Source: JACVRW01 sp963808775 | GTDB lineage: Bacteria; Actinomycetota; Thermoleophilia; Solirubrobacterales; Thermoleophilaceae | Reading direction: 5' to 3' | NCBI GenBank assembly: GCA_963808775.1 | Contig: CAWEGR010000004.1 | Coordinates: forward strand, 1-64,000 | Length of the DNA stretch: 64,000 bases | In this document: positions 36,425 to 51,421 of the stretch, one piece after another | Numbering within the stretch: position 1 is the stretch's first letter | Layout of the letters: each line of letters starts with the position of its first letter | Translations under genes and position numbers: made by a program | The notes under the pieces: model-generated | Databases searched by the model: none | Seen by the model: only the letters and a program-made list of their open reading frames with translations | What the model was told of the DNA's origin: nothing

Positions 36425-37301
36425 GCCAGCAACCGCCGCAGTTCGGCGATGGTGGGCGCCGGGTCCTCGACGACGTCCCGCCAGGTGTAGCGGCGGAAGT
36501 CGTCGCCGCGGGCGCGGGCGTCGCGTTCGCGCTGGCGGTCCTTCTCCCACGAGCGCCTCGTGCGGTGGAAGCGGTAGGAGTCGAGCTCGACCGTGAGCCT
36601 CTTGCCCGGGCCAGCGGCAGTCGACGTAGCCGGCGCCCTCGGGCCGGTTCGTCTCCGGCAGCGGCAGGCCGTGCTTGCGCAGGAGCGCCAGGAAGAGACG
36701 CTCGAGACGGGACAGGACGATCGGTGCGTCCCCCTTCGCGAGCGCGAGCAGGCGTGCACTGTCCTTCGCGGTGCGGGTGGCGCTCGAGTGCCCGCTCGAT
36801 CTGGTCGGCGCCGATCTCGTGGCGCACGTCTGCCTCATGGACGGCCCTGCCGAGCTCGTCGAACGACAGCAGTGAAGACAGGGAAATCAGGGTGGCCGGG
36901 ACCGTCGTGACCGGGATCCCCCTCCATTCGGTGCTGTCTTTCTTCGGGTCGCTCCGCCGGCGCCGCCGGGTGAGGACGCCCTTCACGCGCCGCTCCGTGG
37001 GAGCGAGCACCTCCGGGGGCGGCGCCGGCCCCCGCACGAGCCCCCACAGCCAGCCCGCCGCGCGACCGCACAGGACGGCCCCCGGCCCACACGCCTTCAC
37101 CGCCGCCATGTAACGCGCCTCGACGCTCGGCGCCCGGTGGCCAACCCTGTACACACCCGGGAACTCAACGAACAGCGACCCCGAACGCAGCCTCCCCGTG
37201 ATCTGCCGGTCCGAAAGACCGGCCGCCAGCAGCTCCGGCCGCGTCACAATCCCGTGCGCCCGGCGCGCGATCGCCGCGATTGTCCTGGAATGACTACCCA
37301 T
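36421..37301 (-). CDS. AbiEi-like antitoxin domain plus DUF559 protein (two frameshifts)
   Basis: About 290 residues. The N-terminal winged-helix region IAAIARRAHGIVTRPELLAA, then GLSDRQITGRLRSGSLFVEF and PGVYRVGH, is the AbiEi antitoxin-type domain. The C-terminal DUF559/Vsr-like nuclease fold is KRLTVELDSYRFHRTRRSWE, then DFRRYTWRDVVEDP. The middle (DSARLLALAKGDAPIVLSRL) is in a different frame; single extra bases near 36770 and 36605 account for both breaks. Such two-domain proteins are abundant orphan genes in actinobacteria with no demonstrated toxin partner. No AbiEii-like toxin is adjacent. Confidence 0.82.
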
Positions 37302-37365
37302 ACGGTAGGCAAAGCAGGACAACCCGGAGGTTCGCCCCCCGGGGCCGGCACTCGAGGAGGACCGG

Positions 37366-39038
37366 CTACTCGATCGGGCCCGGCATGAGCTCCTCGGGCG
37401 GCGGGATCTCGATGCCGAGCACCTTCATGCGGCGCTTCAGGGTCCGGTAGGCGAGGCCGTAGATCTCGCGCGAGGTGTAGCCGTAGGAGACGTAGTCGCG
37501 CGGGTCCGTCACGTAGGGCGGCGCGAAGACGTAGGCCGCCTTGGGCGCGAGGTCGAGCACGACCCGCTCGACGGTCTCGCGGTGGCGCGGGTCCTCGGCG
37601 ATCGCGTCGCGCAGGAAGCGGACGCCGAATGCCACGTGGCGGTGCTCGTCGCGCTCGACGAGGCCGAAGCCCTCGCAGAAGCCGGGGTACATGCCGTGCT
37701 CGACCATGTAGTCGCGGATCAGCGTCTGGCCGGTCACGGCGAGGAAGCCCTCGACGACCATGTGGTAGGTCGTGATGCCCTCGACGAACAGGTCGAGGTC
37801 GTCGGGCCGGGCCTTGATGCGGTTCGAAACGTCGCGCAGGCCGTCGTCGAACACCTCGCGCCAGGGCGAGGTGAGCACCTGCTCGACCTCGGCGATCCGC
37901 CCGCGCAGGTCCTCCGAGGAGAGGCACAGAACCTCCGCCCCGTAGCGGTCGAAGAAGGCGGCGTGGCGGGCCTCGTCGACGAGCTGGGTGGCGAGGAACA
38001 GCTCGATCTCGCCCGTCGGAGCGGCAAGCAGGAACGGAGCGAGGTCGGCGGTCACCCGCTCCTCCCCGACGTAGAACGCGCTCAGAGACCAGATCGTCGC
38101 CTCCTGGGCCTGCCCCGGCGTGACGACCCAGTGCTCGCGATCAACGGAGAAGTCCAGCTCCGTCGACCTCCACTGCTGCCGTTCCCACAGTGCGTACAGC
38201 TGCCTGTAATCGAGCAGCGAATCGGCATCGTCAGAAGGCGAATAGATGGACCCCCGCGAGTCGAGCAGCGCCCGCTGCGCCGCCTCGCGCTCCAGCTCCG
38301 CATCGTCGGCGCCCTGCGAGCGCGCGATCCAGCGGCCGAGCCGGGTGATCGGCGGGAGCTCGCCCTCGACCCTCGTGAGCTGGTCCTGCATCGCCTGCGC
38401 CGCCGAGATGCGCCCGCTCGCCATGCCCTGGTAGGCGTCGAGCGACGCCACGAGCGCCGTGCCCGTCGGCTCCACGCCCTCGGGCAGCTCGCGCGTGACC
38501 TCGAGCTGCTCGCCGTCGCGCACGTGCACGTACCAGTCGCCCTCGCCGGCGATCGAGTAGCGCACGATGAACGCGTGGCCGCGAGTCCACTCCGGGTCGA
38601 TCAGATAGGGCAGAGCCCGGTAGAGCAGGTCCGGATCGAGCGTGCCGCCGGCCTCGACGACGTCGGCGAGCGAGGGCTGCCCGTTCGCCATGTGCCGCAG
38701 GCGCAGGGCGCGCCGGCGCTTGCCGCGCACGCGCAGGCGACCGCGCAGCATCAACCCCAGCGGACCGGAGGAGCCGCTCGCGAGAGCGGCGAAGGTGGCG
38801 GGATCGGTGTCGAGCAGGAAATCGGGTGGGGCCGCTCCCCTGGCTGCCCGCCGTTCTCGGCAAGACCGAGGCGCGTCCGCTCGGAGATCGAGACTCGGTG
38901 GGTGCCGAGGTCGTGCAGCTCCAGCACGTACTCGAGCTCCCCAGGGATCCGCGCGGCCGCCGCCGGCAGCGCCATCAGCGCCAGCCGCGCCGCCAGCTCG
39001 GGCTCGCGCTCCGCGATCCGCTCGAGCGGCGCCTTCAA
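37366..39038 (-). CDS. SCP2-like domain fused to diiron ferritin-like (R2-type oxidase-like) protein (one frameshift)
   Basis: About 557 residues. The N-terminal 200 residues resemble an SCP2 sterol-carrier fold (PGELEYVLELHDLGTHRVSI, then FLLDTDPATFAALASGSSGP). The frame breaks near 38833. The C-terminal 300 residues form a ferritin-like domain with R2-type metal ligands: AFYVGEERVTADL, QLVDEARHAAFFDRY, YHMVVEGFLAVTG and LVERDEHRHVAFGVRFL, giving four Glu and two His. This fits R2-like ligand-binding oxidases annotated as ribonucleotide reductase beta-like, which are not true RNR subunits. TTG start overlaps the MBL-fold stop. A lipid-binding module joined to an oxidase suggests oxidation of a hydrophobic substrate. 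Confidence 0.8.
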
Positions 39039-39687
39039 GCCACCTTCTCCATGATCCGCACCTCCACGTCGGCCCGCTCGGCGAAGGCGCGGGCGTCGTC
39101 CATCGTCCCGAGATGCTCGCCCCAGTGCATCGGGTACCGCGACCCTCGGCTGGATCCGCCGGGCGGCCTCGGCGGCCTCCTGCGGGGTCATGACGTACGT
39201 CCCGCTGACCGGGAGCAGAGCCACGTCCACGCCGGTCACGCTGTCCATCTCGGGGATCACGTCGGTGTCGCCGGAATGGTAAAGCCGCTCCCCCCGCACG
39301 TTGACCTCGTAGCCCACCCAGCCGGCCTCGCGCGGGTGGAAGGGCTCGCCGTCCGGCCCGCGCTTCGAGGTGTTGTACGCCGCGATCGCCGCCACGTGCA
39401 CGCCGCGCACGAGCTCGTCCTCGAGGACCTCCCCCGGCGCGATCGAATGCACCTGCCCGCTCACACGCTCCGCGACCGCCGCCGGGCCGACGAGCCACGT
39501 GGCCCGGGTGGTGAGCCGCTCGACGTCCTGCGGCGAGAAGTGGTCGTAGTGCCCGTGGGTGACGAGGATCAGGTCGGCCGGCGGGGCGTCGTCCGGCCAC
39601 GCGGTAGGGGTCTATGTAGACGACGGCTCGTCCAACGCGGACGCGGAAGCCGGAATGACCGAGCCATTCGATCGAGTCGAGGAGCAC
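39035..39687 (-). CDS. MBL-fold metal-dependent hydrolase, UlaG-like (two frameshifts)
   Basis: About 217 residues from a GTG at 39687. SIEWLGHSGFRVRVGRAVVY, then IDPYRVA, leads into the metal motif LVTHGHYDHFSPQD (H-x-H-x-D-H), with later ligands in LYHSGDTDVIPEMDSVTGVD and AVPMHWGEHLGTMDDARAF. The pattern is that of the UlaG/YtnP-like MBL group. The frame changes near 39593 and at an extra G at 39132-39134. The substrate is unknown. It overlaps the end of the PP2C protein frame and is coupled to the SCP2/diiron gene by TTGA. Confidence 0.82.
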
Positions 39688-42073
39688 GGCGACCCATCGT
39701 GGCAGGCAAGCGTCCGCGCGAGCCGCACGCGCGTGCCGTCCTGCTCGCGCTCGACGTCCACGTCGTCCATGAGCGCGCGCATGAGCTGGAGGCCGTGCCC
39801 GCGGTCGGGCAGCGGGCCGTCGGGGCGCTCGATCCACGAGCCGGCGTCCGCGATCTCGAGCGACAGCTGCGGTCCTTCGAGCCGCGCGTCGAGCGAGAAG
39901 GTCCCGCCGCCGCCCGGAGAGCCGTGCTCGATGGCGTTCGCGCACGCCTCGCTCGCCGCGAGCTGCACGACGTCGAGGTCCTCGCTGCCCGCGCCGGCGG
40001 CGCGCAGCCAGCTGCAGAGCTCGTGCCGCATCGAGGCGAGCAGGTTGGGATCCGAGCGCAGCTCGAGGTGCAGCGGCGCGGGCGCGGCGGGCAGCGCGCG
40101 CAGGGCGAGCACGGCGATGTCGTCGTTCGCGGGGTGGAGCGCCAGCATCGCCTCCACCAGGCGGTCGCAGAGCTCCTCCGGGTCTCCGGGCCGCTCCGCC
40201 GCCTCGCGCAGGGCGTCGAGTCCGACGTCGATCGAGACCCCGCGCTCCTCGACGAGCCCGTCCGTGTAGAGGACCAGCGTGGAGCCGGGCTCGATCGCCA
40301 GCTCGAACTCGCCATGCGCTGCGCTCTCGAACACGCCGAGCGGCGGGTCGGGCGTCACGTCCACATAGCTCGCGTGGCCATCCGGGCCGATCAGGAGCGG
40401 CGGCACGTGGCCCGCGCTGGCGATGCGCGCCGACGCCAGGTCGGGCTCGACCACCACGTAGGCGAGCGTCGCCATCTGTCCGCCGTCGAGGCTGCGCACG
40501 AGGCTGTCGAGGCGGTCGAGGACGAGCGCGGGCGAGTGGCCCTCGAGCGCGTACGCGCGCGCGGCGTGCCGGAGCTGGCCCATGAACGACGCCGCCGCCA
40601 GGCCGTGGCCGACCACGTCGCCCATCGCAACGCCGAGGCGGCCCCCCTCGAGCTCGAGCGCGTCGTACCAGTCGCCGCCCACGTCCGCGCCTCCCGGCAT
40701 GTAGCGCGCCGCGATCTGGAGCCGCTCGCGGCGCGGCAGGCTGTCCGGCAGCAGGCTGCGCTGGAGCGCCTCGACCGTGCTGAGCTCGCGCTCGTACGCC
40801 CGCGCATGCTCGACCGCGAGACCGGCGCGGTCGGCCATCAGCGCCAGCAGCCGCTCGTCGCCCCCGTCGAAGCGGCGTGGCGACGCGTGCCCGAGCTCGA
40901 TGACGCCCGCCGCGCGACCGGACACGCGAAGCGGTGCCGCCATCACGGTCTCGACCCCCGCGAGGATCACGTCCGGGTCGAGCCCCGCGCCGCCCGGCAG
41001 GTCGGCCACCGTCACCGGCAGGCCCCCGTCGATCACGCGCTCGAGGATGTCGGTCAGCGGCGCTTCGTCGCCCGCTCTCGTGCCGTCGAGCCCGGCGGCC
41101 GCCGCCACCCGCAGCGCCGCCACGTCGCCATGCTCCTCGAACAGCAGGATGCGGGCGACGTCGGCGTCGAACACGTCCCGCAGGCCCTCGACGAGGCGCG
41201 CCGCTAGCTCGCGCAGCTCGAGGTGCTCGAGCGCGGTCTCGGTGACCTGCTGGAGCCGGCCGAGCGTGTCCGCCACGGCCTCCGCCTCGGCCCGCGCGGC
41301 GCGCTCTGTGGTCGAGCGCCGCTCCTCGGTCACGTCCAGCACCTGCCAGATCAGGTGTCCCGGGCGGTCGAGCCCATCGGATGGCGCGGACACGTTCACG
41401 ATGGCATGCCCGAGCGTGCCGTCGTGGCGCGTGAAGCGGACCTCGGCGCGGTGCGAGCGCGACCCGTCGCCGAGCAGCCGGGCGAGCGCCTCGCGCTCGC
41501 GCTCTCGATCGTCCGGATGCCAGAGCTCCCAGAGCGGCTGCTGCAGGAGCTGCAGGTGAGAGAGGCCGACCATGTCGCAGAGGGCCGTGTTCACCTCGAT
41601 CCAGTTGCCGTCGAGCGTCGACAGGCCCACGCCGATCGGGGCGTCCTCGAAGGCCGCCCGGAAACGCTGCTCGGACTCGCGCAGCTCGGCGTTCTTCTCG
41701 GCCAGCGCGAGCAGCATCTCGACCTTCGAGCGCAGCACCTCGGTGTCGACGGGCTTGACGATGTAGTCGACCGCCCCTGCCGAATAGCCGCGCGAGATCT
41801 GCTCGGCGTCCGCGTCCCCCGCCGTCAGGAACACCACCGCCGTGTCCTGGTGGCGACGCCGGCGCTTGATCAACTCGACGGTCTCGAAGCCGTCGAGCCC
41901 CGGCATCCGCACGTCCATGACGATCACGCCGAAGTCGTCGTCGAGCAGCCGGCGCAGCGCCTCCTCGCCGGACCGCGCCGTCACGACCCGGCGCCCGAGC
42001 GGCTCGAGCAGCGCCTCGAGCGCCTGCAGCGACTCGGGCTGGTCGTCGACGACGAGGATGCCGGCGTCCCGCC

Positions 42074-42077
<4 letters not shown>
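39612..42077 (-). CDS. response regulator with PAS, GAF, PP2C (SpoIIE) phosphatase and anti-sigma-like ATPase domains
   Basis: 821 residues. REC domain at 6-122 (ILVVDDQPESLQALEALLEP, phosphoacceptor Asp in VIVMDVRMPGLDG, lysine in YIVKPVD). PAS at about 135-250 (ESEQRFRAAFEDAPIGVGLS), GAF at about 285-430. SpoIIE/PP2C at about 450-660 (GGDWYDALELEGGRLGVAMG, DVVGHGLAAASFMGQLRHAA, LYTDGLVEER). An RsbW-like HATPase follows at about 675-800 (QLAASEACANAIEHG, ADAGSWIERP). It can receive phosphate, dephosphorylate anti-anti-sigma proteins and itself act as an anti-sigma kinase. GTG start overlaps the hybrid kinase stop, so the two are almost certainly one phosphorelay. The last 25 residues overlap the MBL gene and may be read-through. 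Confidence 0.93.
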
Positions 42078-47245
<5,168 letters not shown>

Positions 47246-47326
47246 ACCCTCCTTCTGTTGGGAGCAAAGGCAGTCGGTGCCTGGGAGCCAATCCAGACGC
47301 GGTTTTCGGTTTTCGGCGCGCTGAAC

Positions 47327-48215
47327 TCAACCACTCGGCGATAGCGCGCGCAAGGAGGAGGCGCGCGGCGCCGCGACGCCGAGTGTGATGCCGGCAACGA
47401 CCACGGCGACGGCCGCGATCCGCTCCGGCGTGACCTCCGCGAATCCGAGCGCCGCGGAGCACACGCAGGGCGCTCACCGGGAGGACGCCCGAGAAGAGCC
47501 CCGCGCGCTCGACGCCGAGCAGCCCGACGGCCGTGTACCAGCACACGAACCCGCCGGTTGTCACGGCGGCGCCGAGGTAGACGAGCGCGGTGAGCTCGCT
47601 CCCGCTCGGCGCGGGCACCTCGACCCCGCCCGCCACGACGCTCCAGGCGGCGAGCATCGGCAACGCCAGCAGGCACGCGTAGGTCGACACCGCGAGGGGC
47701 CCGAGCCGCTCCAGGTGGGGCGCGGCGAACAGCGAGAAGGAGGCCTCGCAGGCGAGGGCGCCGAGCGCGAGGCCGAGGCCGAGCCACGTGATCCCGCCAT
47801 CGGCCCACTGCACGCCCGCGGCGCCGAGGGAGACCACGACGCCGGCGAGCAGCACGCGTCCGCTGATCGGACGCCGCTCGAGCAGCGGCGCCGCGATCGC
47901 GAGCACGACCGGGACGCAGCCCACGATCACGCCGACCGTCGCGGGATCCGTCTCGCGAACGCCCTCGATCACGAAGAGGTTGAAGAGAACGAGCCCGGTG
48001 GCCGCGAGCGCGGACATCCCGAGCAGCTCGCGCCGCGTGAGCCGCGGCAGCCGCCCACGCGCGATCGCCAGCAGGATCGCCGCCGCGATCAGGTAGCGAA
48101 AGAACTGGCCCTCGGGGAGCGGATAGCCCTCGACGGCATCGGACGCCGCCACGAGCGAGCCGACCAGCGCGAGCGCCGTTGAGGCGAGCAGTGCTCCTCG
48201 GATCGTCGGGCTCAT
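47327..48215 (-). CDS. EamA-family (DMT) transporter (one frameshift)
   Basis: About 296 residues, ten helices in two EamA repeats: VGSLVAASDAVEGYPLPEGQ, FFRYLIAAAILLAIARGRLP, NLFVIEGVRETDPATVGVIV and VVLAIAAPLLERRPISGRVL; second repeat SLFAAPHLERLGPLAVSTYA. The frame changes after FSGVLPVSAL near 47461-47466, and the last helix (GFAEVTPERIAAVAVVVAGI) lies in the next frame, ending at 47327. Divergent from a MocR-type regulator with 85 bases between starts, which suggests control by that regulator. Confidence 0.85.
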
Positions 48216-48250
48216 CCCGGCTACCGTACGGGCGAAGTGGTATTCCGGAA

Positions 48251-48281
48251 GGACCAGTGAAGTGCTGTGAACCGGACCAGT
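48251..48281. promoter_or_regulatory. direct repeat GGACCAGT between EamA and MocR genes
   Basis: GGACCAGT at 48251-48258 and again at 48274-48281, 23 bases apart (about two helical turns on one face), in the 85 base divergent intergenic region. MocR-family regulators typically bind direct repeats near their own promoter, so this is a candidate binding site. Confidence 0.5.
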
Positions 48282-48300
48282 TGGCGCTCGCGGCGTCACC

Positions 48301-49690
48301 GTGACGGACCTCCTCCTCTCGCTCGACCGGCGCCGGCCGCTGCGGGCCCAGATCGAGCTGCAGCTTCGCGACGCCGTCCGCGGCGGGCGGCTCGCCGCGG
48401 GGGTCGCGGTGCCCTCCACGCGCGGGCTCGCCCGCGAGCTCGGGGTGTCGAGGGGCGTGGTGGTCGAGGCCTACGCGCAGCTCGTGGCCGAGGGCTACCT
48501 CGTGGCGCGCCAGGGCGGCCCGACACGCGTGGCCGCCGCCCCGGCGGGCGCCCGGCCGCCGCAGGAGCCGCTGCCGAGCGAGCGGCCGCCGCGCTACGAC
48601 TTCCGCCCGGGCGGCCCGGACGTGTCGCTGTTCCCGCGGGCCGCCTGGCTCGCGTCGCTGCGGCGAGCCCTTCGCGACGCTCCCGACGCCCGGTTCGACT
48701 ACGGCGATCCGCGCGGCGCGCCCGAGCTGCGCAACGCGCTCGCCGCGTATCTCGGCCGGGTGCGCGGCGCCGCGATCGACCCCGAGCGAACGGTCGTCAC
48801 CTCCGGCATGGCGCAGGGGATGGCGCTGTTCGGCCGCGTGCTGGCCGGCCGGGCGGCGAGGACCGGCCGCACGGCGAGGATGGCCGCCGAGGACCCGTCG
48901 AGCGGCCCCGGACGCACCCAGCTCGCCTCGGGCGGCGTCGAGGTGGTGGGAGTGCCGGTCGACGCCGAGGGCCTCCGGGTCGACCTGCTCGGGGCGGCGG
49001 GCCCGCTCGATGCCGTGATCGTCACCCCCGCCCACCAGTTCCCGCTCGGCGTGGTGCTCTCCCCCGCGCGACGCGCCGCGCTCGTCGACTGGGCCGCGGA
49101 GGCGGGCGCGATCGTGCTCGAGGACGACTACGACCCGGAGTACCGCTACGACCGCGCCCCGGTCGGCGCCGTGCAGGGCCTCGCGCCCGACCACGTGGCA
49201 TACGCGGGCTCCGTCTCGAAGACCCTCGCGCCCGGCCTGCGCCTCGGCTGGATCGCCGCGCCCGCTCACGTTCGCGGAGGAGCTCGTGGCCGCCAAGCGC
49301 CGCGACGACCTCGGCACGCCGGTTGTCGAGCAGCTCGCGCTCGCGGACTTCCTCGAGCGCGGCGAGCTCGATCGCCACCTGAGGCGCACGCGAGTGGTCT
49401 ACCGCGCGCGCCGCGACGCGCTCGTCGAGGCGCTCGCGGAGCTGATGCCGGAGGCGACCGTGGAGGGCGTCGCCGCCGGCCTGCACCTCGTCGTGGGGCT
49501 CCCCGAGGGAGTCGACGAGGACGCGTGCATCGCCGCGGCGGTCGAGCGCGGGATCGCGCTCGCGGGCATCGCGGAGCACGCGGTCGAGCCGCGGCCGGCC
49601 GCCCTCCTGCTCGGCTATGGGCGAATCGCCGAACCCGCCATCGCTCGCGGCGTGGCCGAGCTCGTCGCGGCAGTACGCTCCGCCGCGTGA
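48301..49690 (+). CDS. MocR/PdxR-type transcriptional regulator (GntR HTH plus aminotransferase domain; one frameshift)
   Basis: About 463 residues from a GTG. The GntR winged helix occupies residues 5-75 (LRAQIELQLRDAVRGGRLAA, then STRGLARELGVSRGVVVEAY). A fold-type I aminotransferase domain follows, with the PLP lysine in YAGSVSKTLAPGLRLGWIAA. VLEDDYDPEYRYDRAPVGAV is the MocR hallmark preceding it. The frame breaks at a CCC at 49261-49263; FAEELVAAKRRDDLGTPVVE continues in the next frame to 49690. These regulators use PLP or PLP-amino acid adducts as ligands. Likely controls the divergent EamA transporter. Confidence 0.9.
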
Positions 49691-50481
49691 GCTACGAGAC
49701 CTTGATATGGGAGCCGCGTGACGGGATCGGGCGCCTCACGCTGAACCGGCCCGACTCGCTGAACGCCTGGACCGGTGAGTTCGGCCAGGAGCTGAAGCAG
49801 GTCGTGACCGAGGACGCGGCCGACTCCTCCGTGCGCGCCGTGCTGATCACCGGCGCGGGCCGCGGCTTCTCGTCGGGCGCCGACCTCAAGGCCGGCTTCG
49901 ACCCGCATCCGGACGACGGCATGCCCGACGTCCGCAAGGAGCTGCTCGAGGTCTACCACCCGATCATCGCCGCCGTGCGCCGGCTGCCGAAGCCCGTGAT
50001 CGCCGCCGTCAACGGGCCCGCGGTCGGCATCGGCGCGTCGCTCGCCTTCGCCTGCGACCTCATTCTCGCCGCCGACTCGGCCTTCTTCGGACTCGCGTTC
50101 GTGAACATCGGCCTGATGCCGGACGGCGGCTCGACGCTGTTCGTCCCTGCCGCGGCGGGCAAGGCGCGGGCGTTCGAGATGGCGCTCCTGGGCGAGCGCG
50201 TTCCGGCGGCCAAGGCCCTCGAGTGGGGCCTCGTCAACGCGGTCCACCCGGATGGCGAGCTCGAGGCCCGCGCGAGCGAGCTCGCGACCAGGATGGCCGC
50301 CGGACCCACCCTCTCCTACGCGGCGTCGAAGCGGGCGCTCAACCGGATGCTGTATCCGGACCTCGACGCCCAGCTCGACCTCGAGGCGGAGCTCCAGCAC
50401 GAGCTCGCCCGAACGAAGGACTTCCAGGAGGGCGTGCTCGCCTTCGTGGAGAAGCGCGATCCCGCCTTCCAGGGCCACTAG
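49687..50481 (+). CDS. enoyl-CoA hydratase/isomerase family protein
   Basis: 264-residue crotonase. The oxyanion-hole motifs are GRGFSSGADLKAGF and NGPAVGIGASLAFACDLILA. FVNIGLMPDGGSTLFVPAAA follows; the usual hydratase Glu in the first position is replaced by Asn (V-N-I-G-L), while Asp lies where the second Glu is expected. That favours a PaaG/isomerase-like activity over classical hydration. GTG overlaps the MocR stop. C-terminal FVEKRDPAFQGH is normal. Confidence 0.88.
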   Translation: MSYETLIWEPRDGIGRLTLNRPDSLNAWTGEFGQELKQVVTEDAADSSVRAVLITGAGRGFSSGADLKAGFDPHPDDGMPDVRKELLEVYHPIIAAVRRLPKPVIAAVNGPAVGIGASLAFACDLILAADSAFFGLAFVNIGLMPDGGSTLFVPAAAGKARAFEMALLGERVPAAKALEWGLVNAVHPDGELEARASELATRMAAGPTLSYAASKRALNRMLYPDLDAQLDLEAELQHELARTKDFQEGVLAFVEKRDPAFQGH

Positions 50482-50533
50482 GGGCCCCGCGTAACGGGCG
50501 GCACGAAGTGGAGCCGCCGTCGCCGCCGGGGAT

Positions 50534-51421
50534 ATGATCTCGCGCGCCTTGCCTAGGCGGACTCACCTTGCCCTGCTGGCAGCGCTCGCCGCAGCGCTGC
50601 TCGCCATGCTCGCCTTCGCGCCGGGCGCGCTGGCCGACGCCATCACGCCGGAGTCCGGCGGCTCACCGCAGGCCGAGGACATCGACACGCTCTACAAGAT
50701 CACGCTCTACATCGGGCTCGTGGTCTTCATCGGTGTCGAGGGCACGCTGATCTACTCCCTGATCCGCTACCGGGCCCGCCGCGGCGGACCGGAGGCGCAG
50801 CAGATCCGCGGCAACACGCCGCTCGAGATCGGCTGGACCGTTGGAGCGGCCCTGATCCTGGTCGTGCTGACGGTGGTCACCTTCGTCTACCTGCCCGACA
50901 TCGAGAACCCGCCGCCATCCGGCCCGAACGGCCTGCGCGCCGAGCAGATCCGCTTTGCGTCGATCGACCAGCCCCCGCCGCCGCGCTCCGGCGGGCCGAT
51001 CCTGCGGATCGGGGTCAACGGGCAGCAGTACCTGTGGCGCTACGACTACGCGGGCGGGGACAAGCTCTTCTCCTACTACGAGATGGTCGTCCCTGTGGAC
51101 ACGACCGTCGTGCTCGAGGTGACCGCGTCCGACGTGATCCACTCGTGGTGGATCCCCAAGCTCGGCGGCAAGGTCGACGGCGTGCCGGGCCACGTGAACG
51201 AGACCTGGTTCAAGATCCCGGCGAGCCAGGAGGGCACGAGCTTCTTCGGCCAGTGCGCGGAGCTCTGCGGCGCGGGGCACGCGGACATGCGCGCCTCCGT
51301 GCGGGCGGTCTCGCCCGACGAGTTCGAGGCGTGGGCCGAGCGCACGCGCGAGGAGATCAAGCAGTCGGCCGAGGACCTCGCCGCGCAGCGCGAGGAACGT
51401 GAATCGAGTGAAGGGGAGTAG
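50534..51421 (+). CDS. ctaC: cytochrome c oxidase subunit II
   Basis: 295 residues. Signal peptide (LALLAALAAALLAMLAFAPG), two transmembrane helices (about 55-77 and 95-117), then the periplasm-facing cupredoxin domain with the CuA site. The ligands are in SDVIHSWWIPKLGGKVDGVP (His) and FFGQCAELCGAGHADMRASV (two Cys, Glu, His, Met). It accepts electrons from cytochrome c and passes them to subunit I. The TAG shares its G with the GTG of ctaD. No fused cytochrome c domain is present. Confidence 0.96.
   Translation: MISRALPRRTHLALLAALAAALLAMLAFAPGALADAITPESGGSPQAEDIDTLYKITLYIGLVVFIGVEGTLIYSLIRYRARRGGPEAQQIRGNTPLEIGWTVGAALILVVLTVVTFVYLPDIENPPPSGPNGLRAEQIRFASIDQPPPPRSGGPILRIGVNGQQYLWRYDYAGGDKLFSYYEMVVPVDTTVVLEVTASDVIHSWWIPKLGGKVDGVPGHVNETWFKIPASQEGTSFFGQCAELCGAGHADMRASVRAVSPDEFEAWAERTREEIKQSAEDLAAQREERESSEGE

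Noticed and set aside
34977..37322. A 781-residue minus-strand frame joining an AbiEi-like N-terminus to a PAP2 phosphatase
   Set aside because: The middle is low-complexity and antisense to the LPXTG gene; the DUF559 tail in another frame shows the first gene ends at 36421.
37366..39038. Ribonucleotide reductase beta subunit
   Set aside because: The ligands are R2-like, but there is an N-terminal SCP2-like domain and no alpha subunit nearby, so true NrdB/NrdF function is unlikely.
37366..39945. An 859-residue frame joining the MBL-fold start to the diiron protein
   Set aside because: The MBL middle, with its SGDTD and MHWGEH motifs, lies in other frames between the two, so the join is a frameshift artefact.
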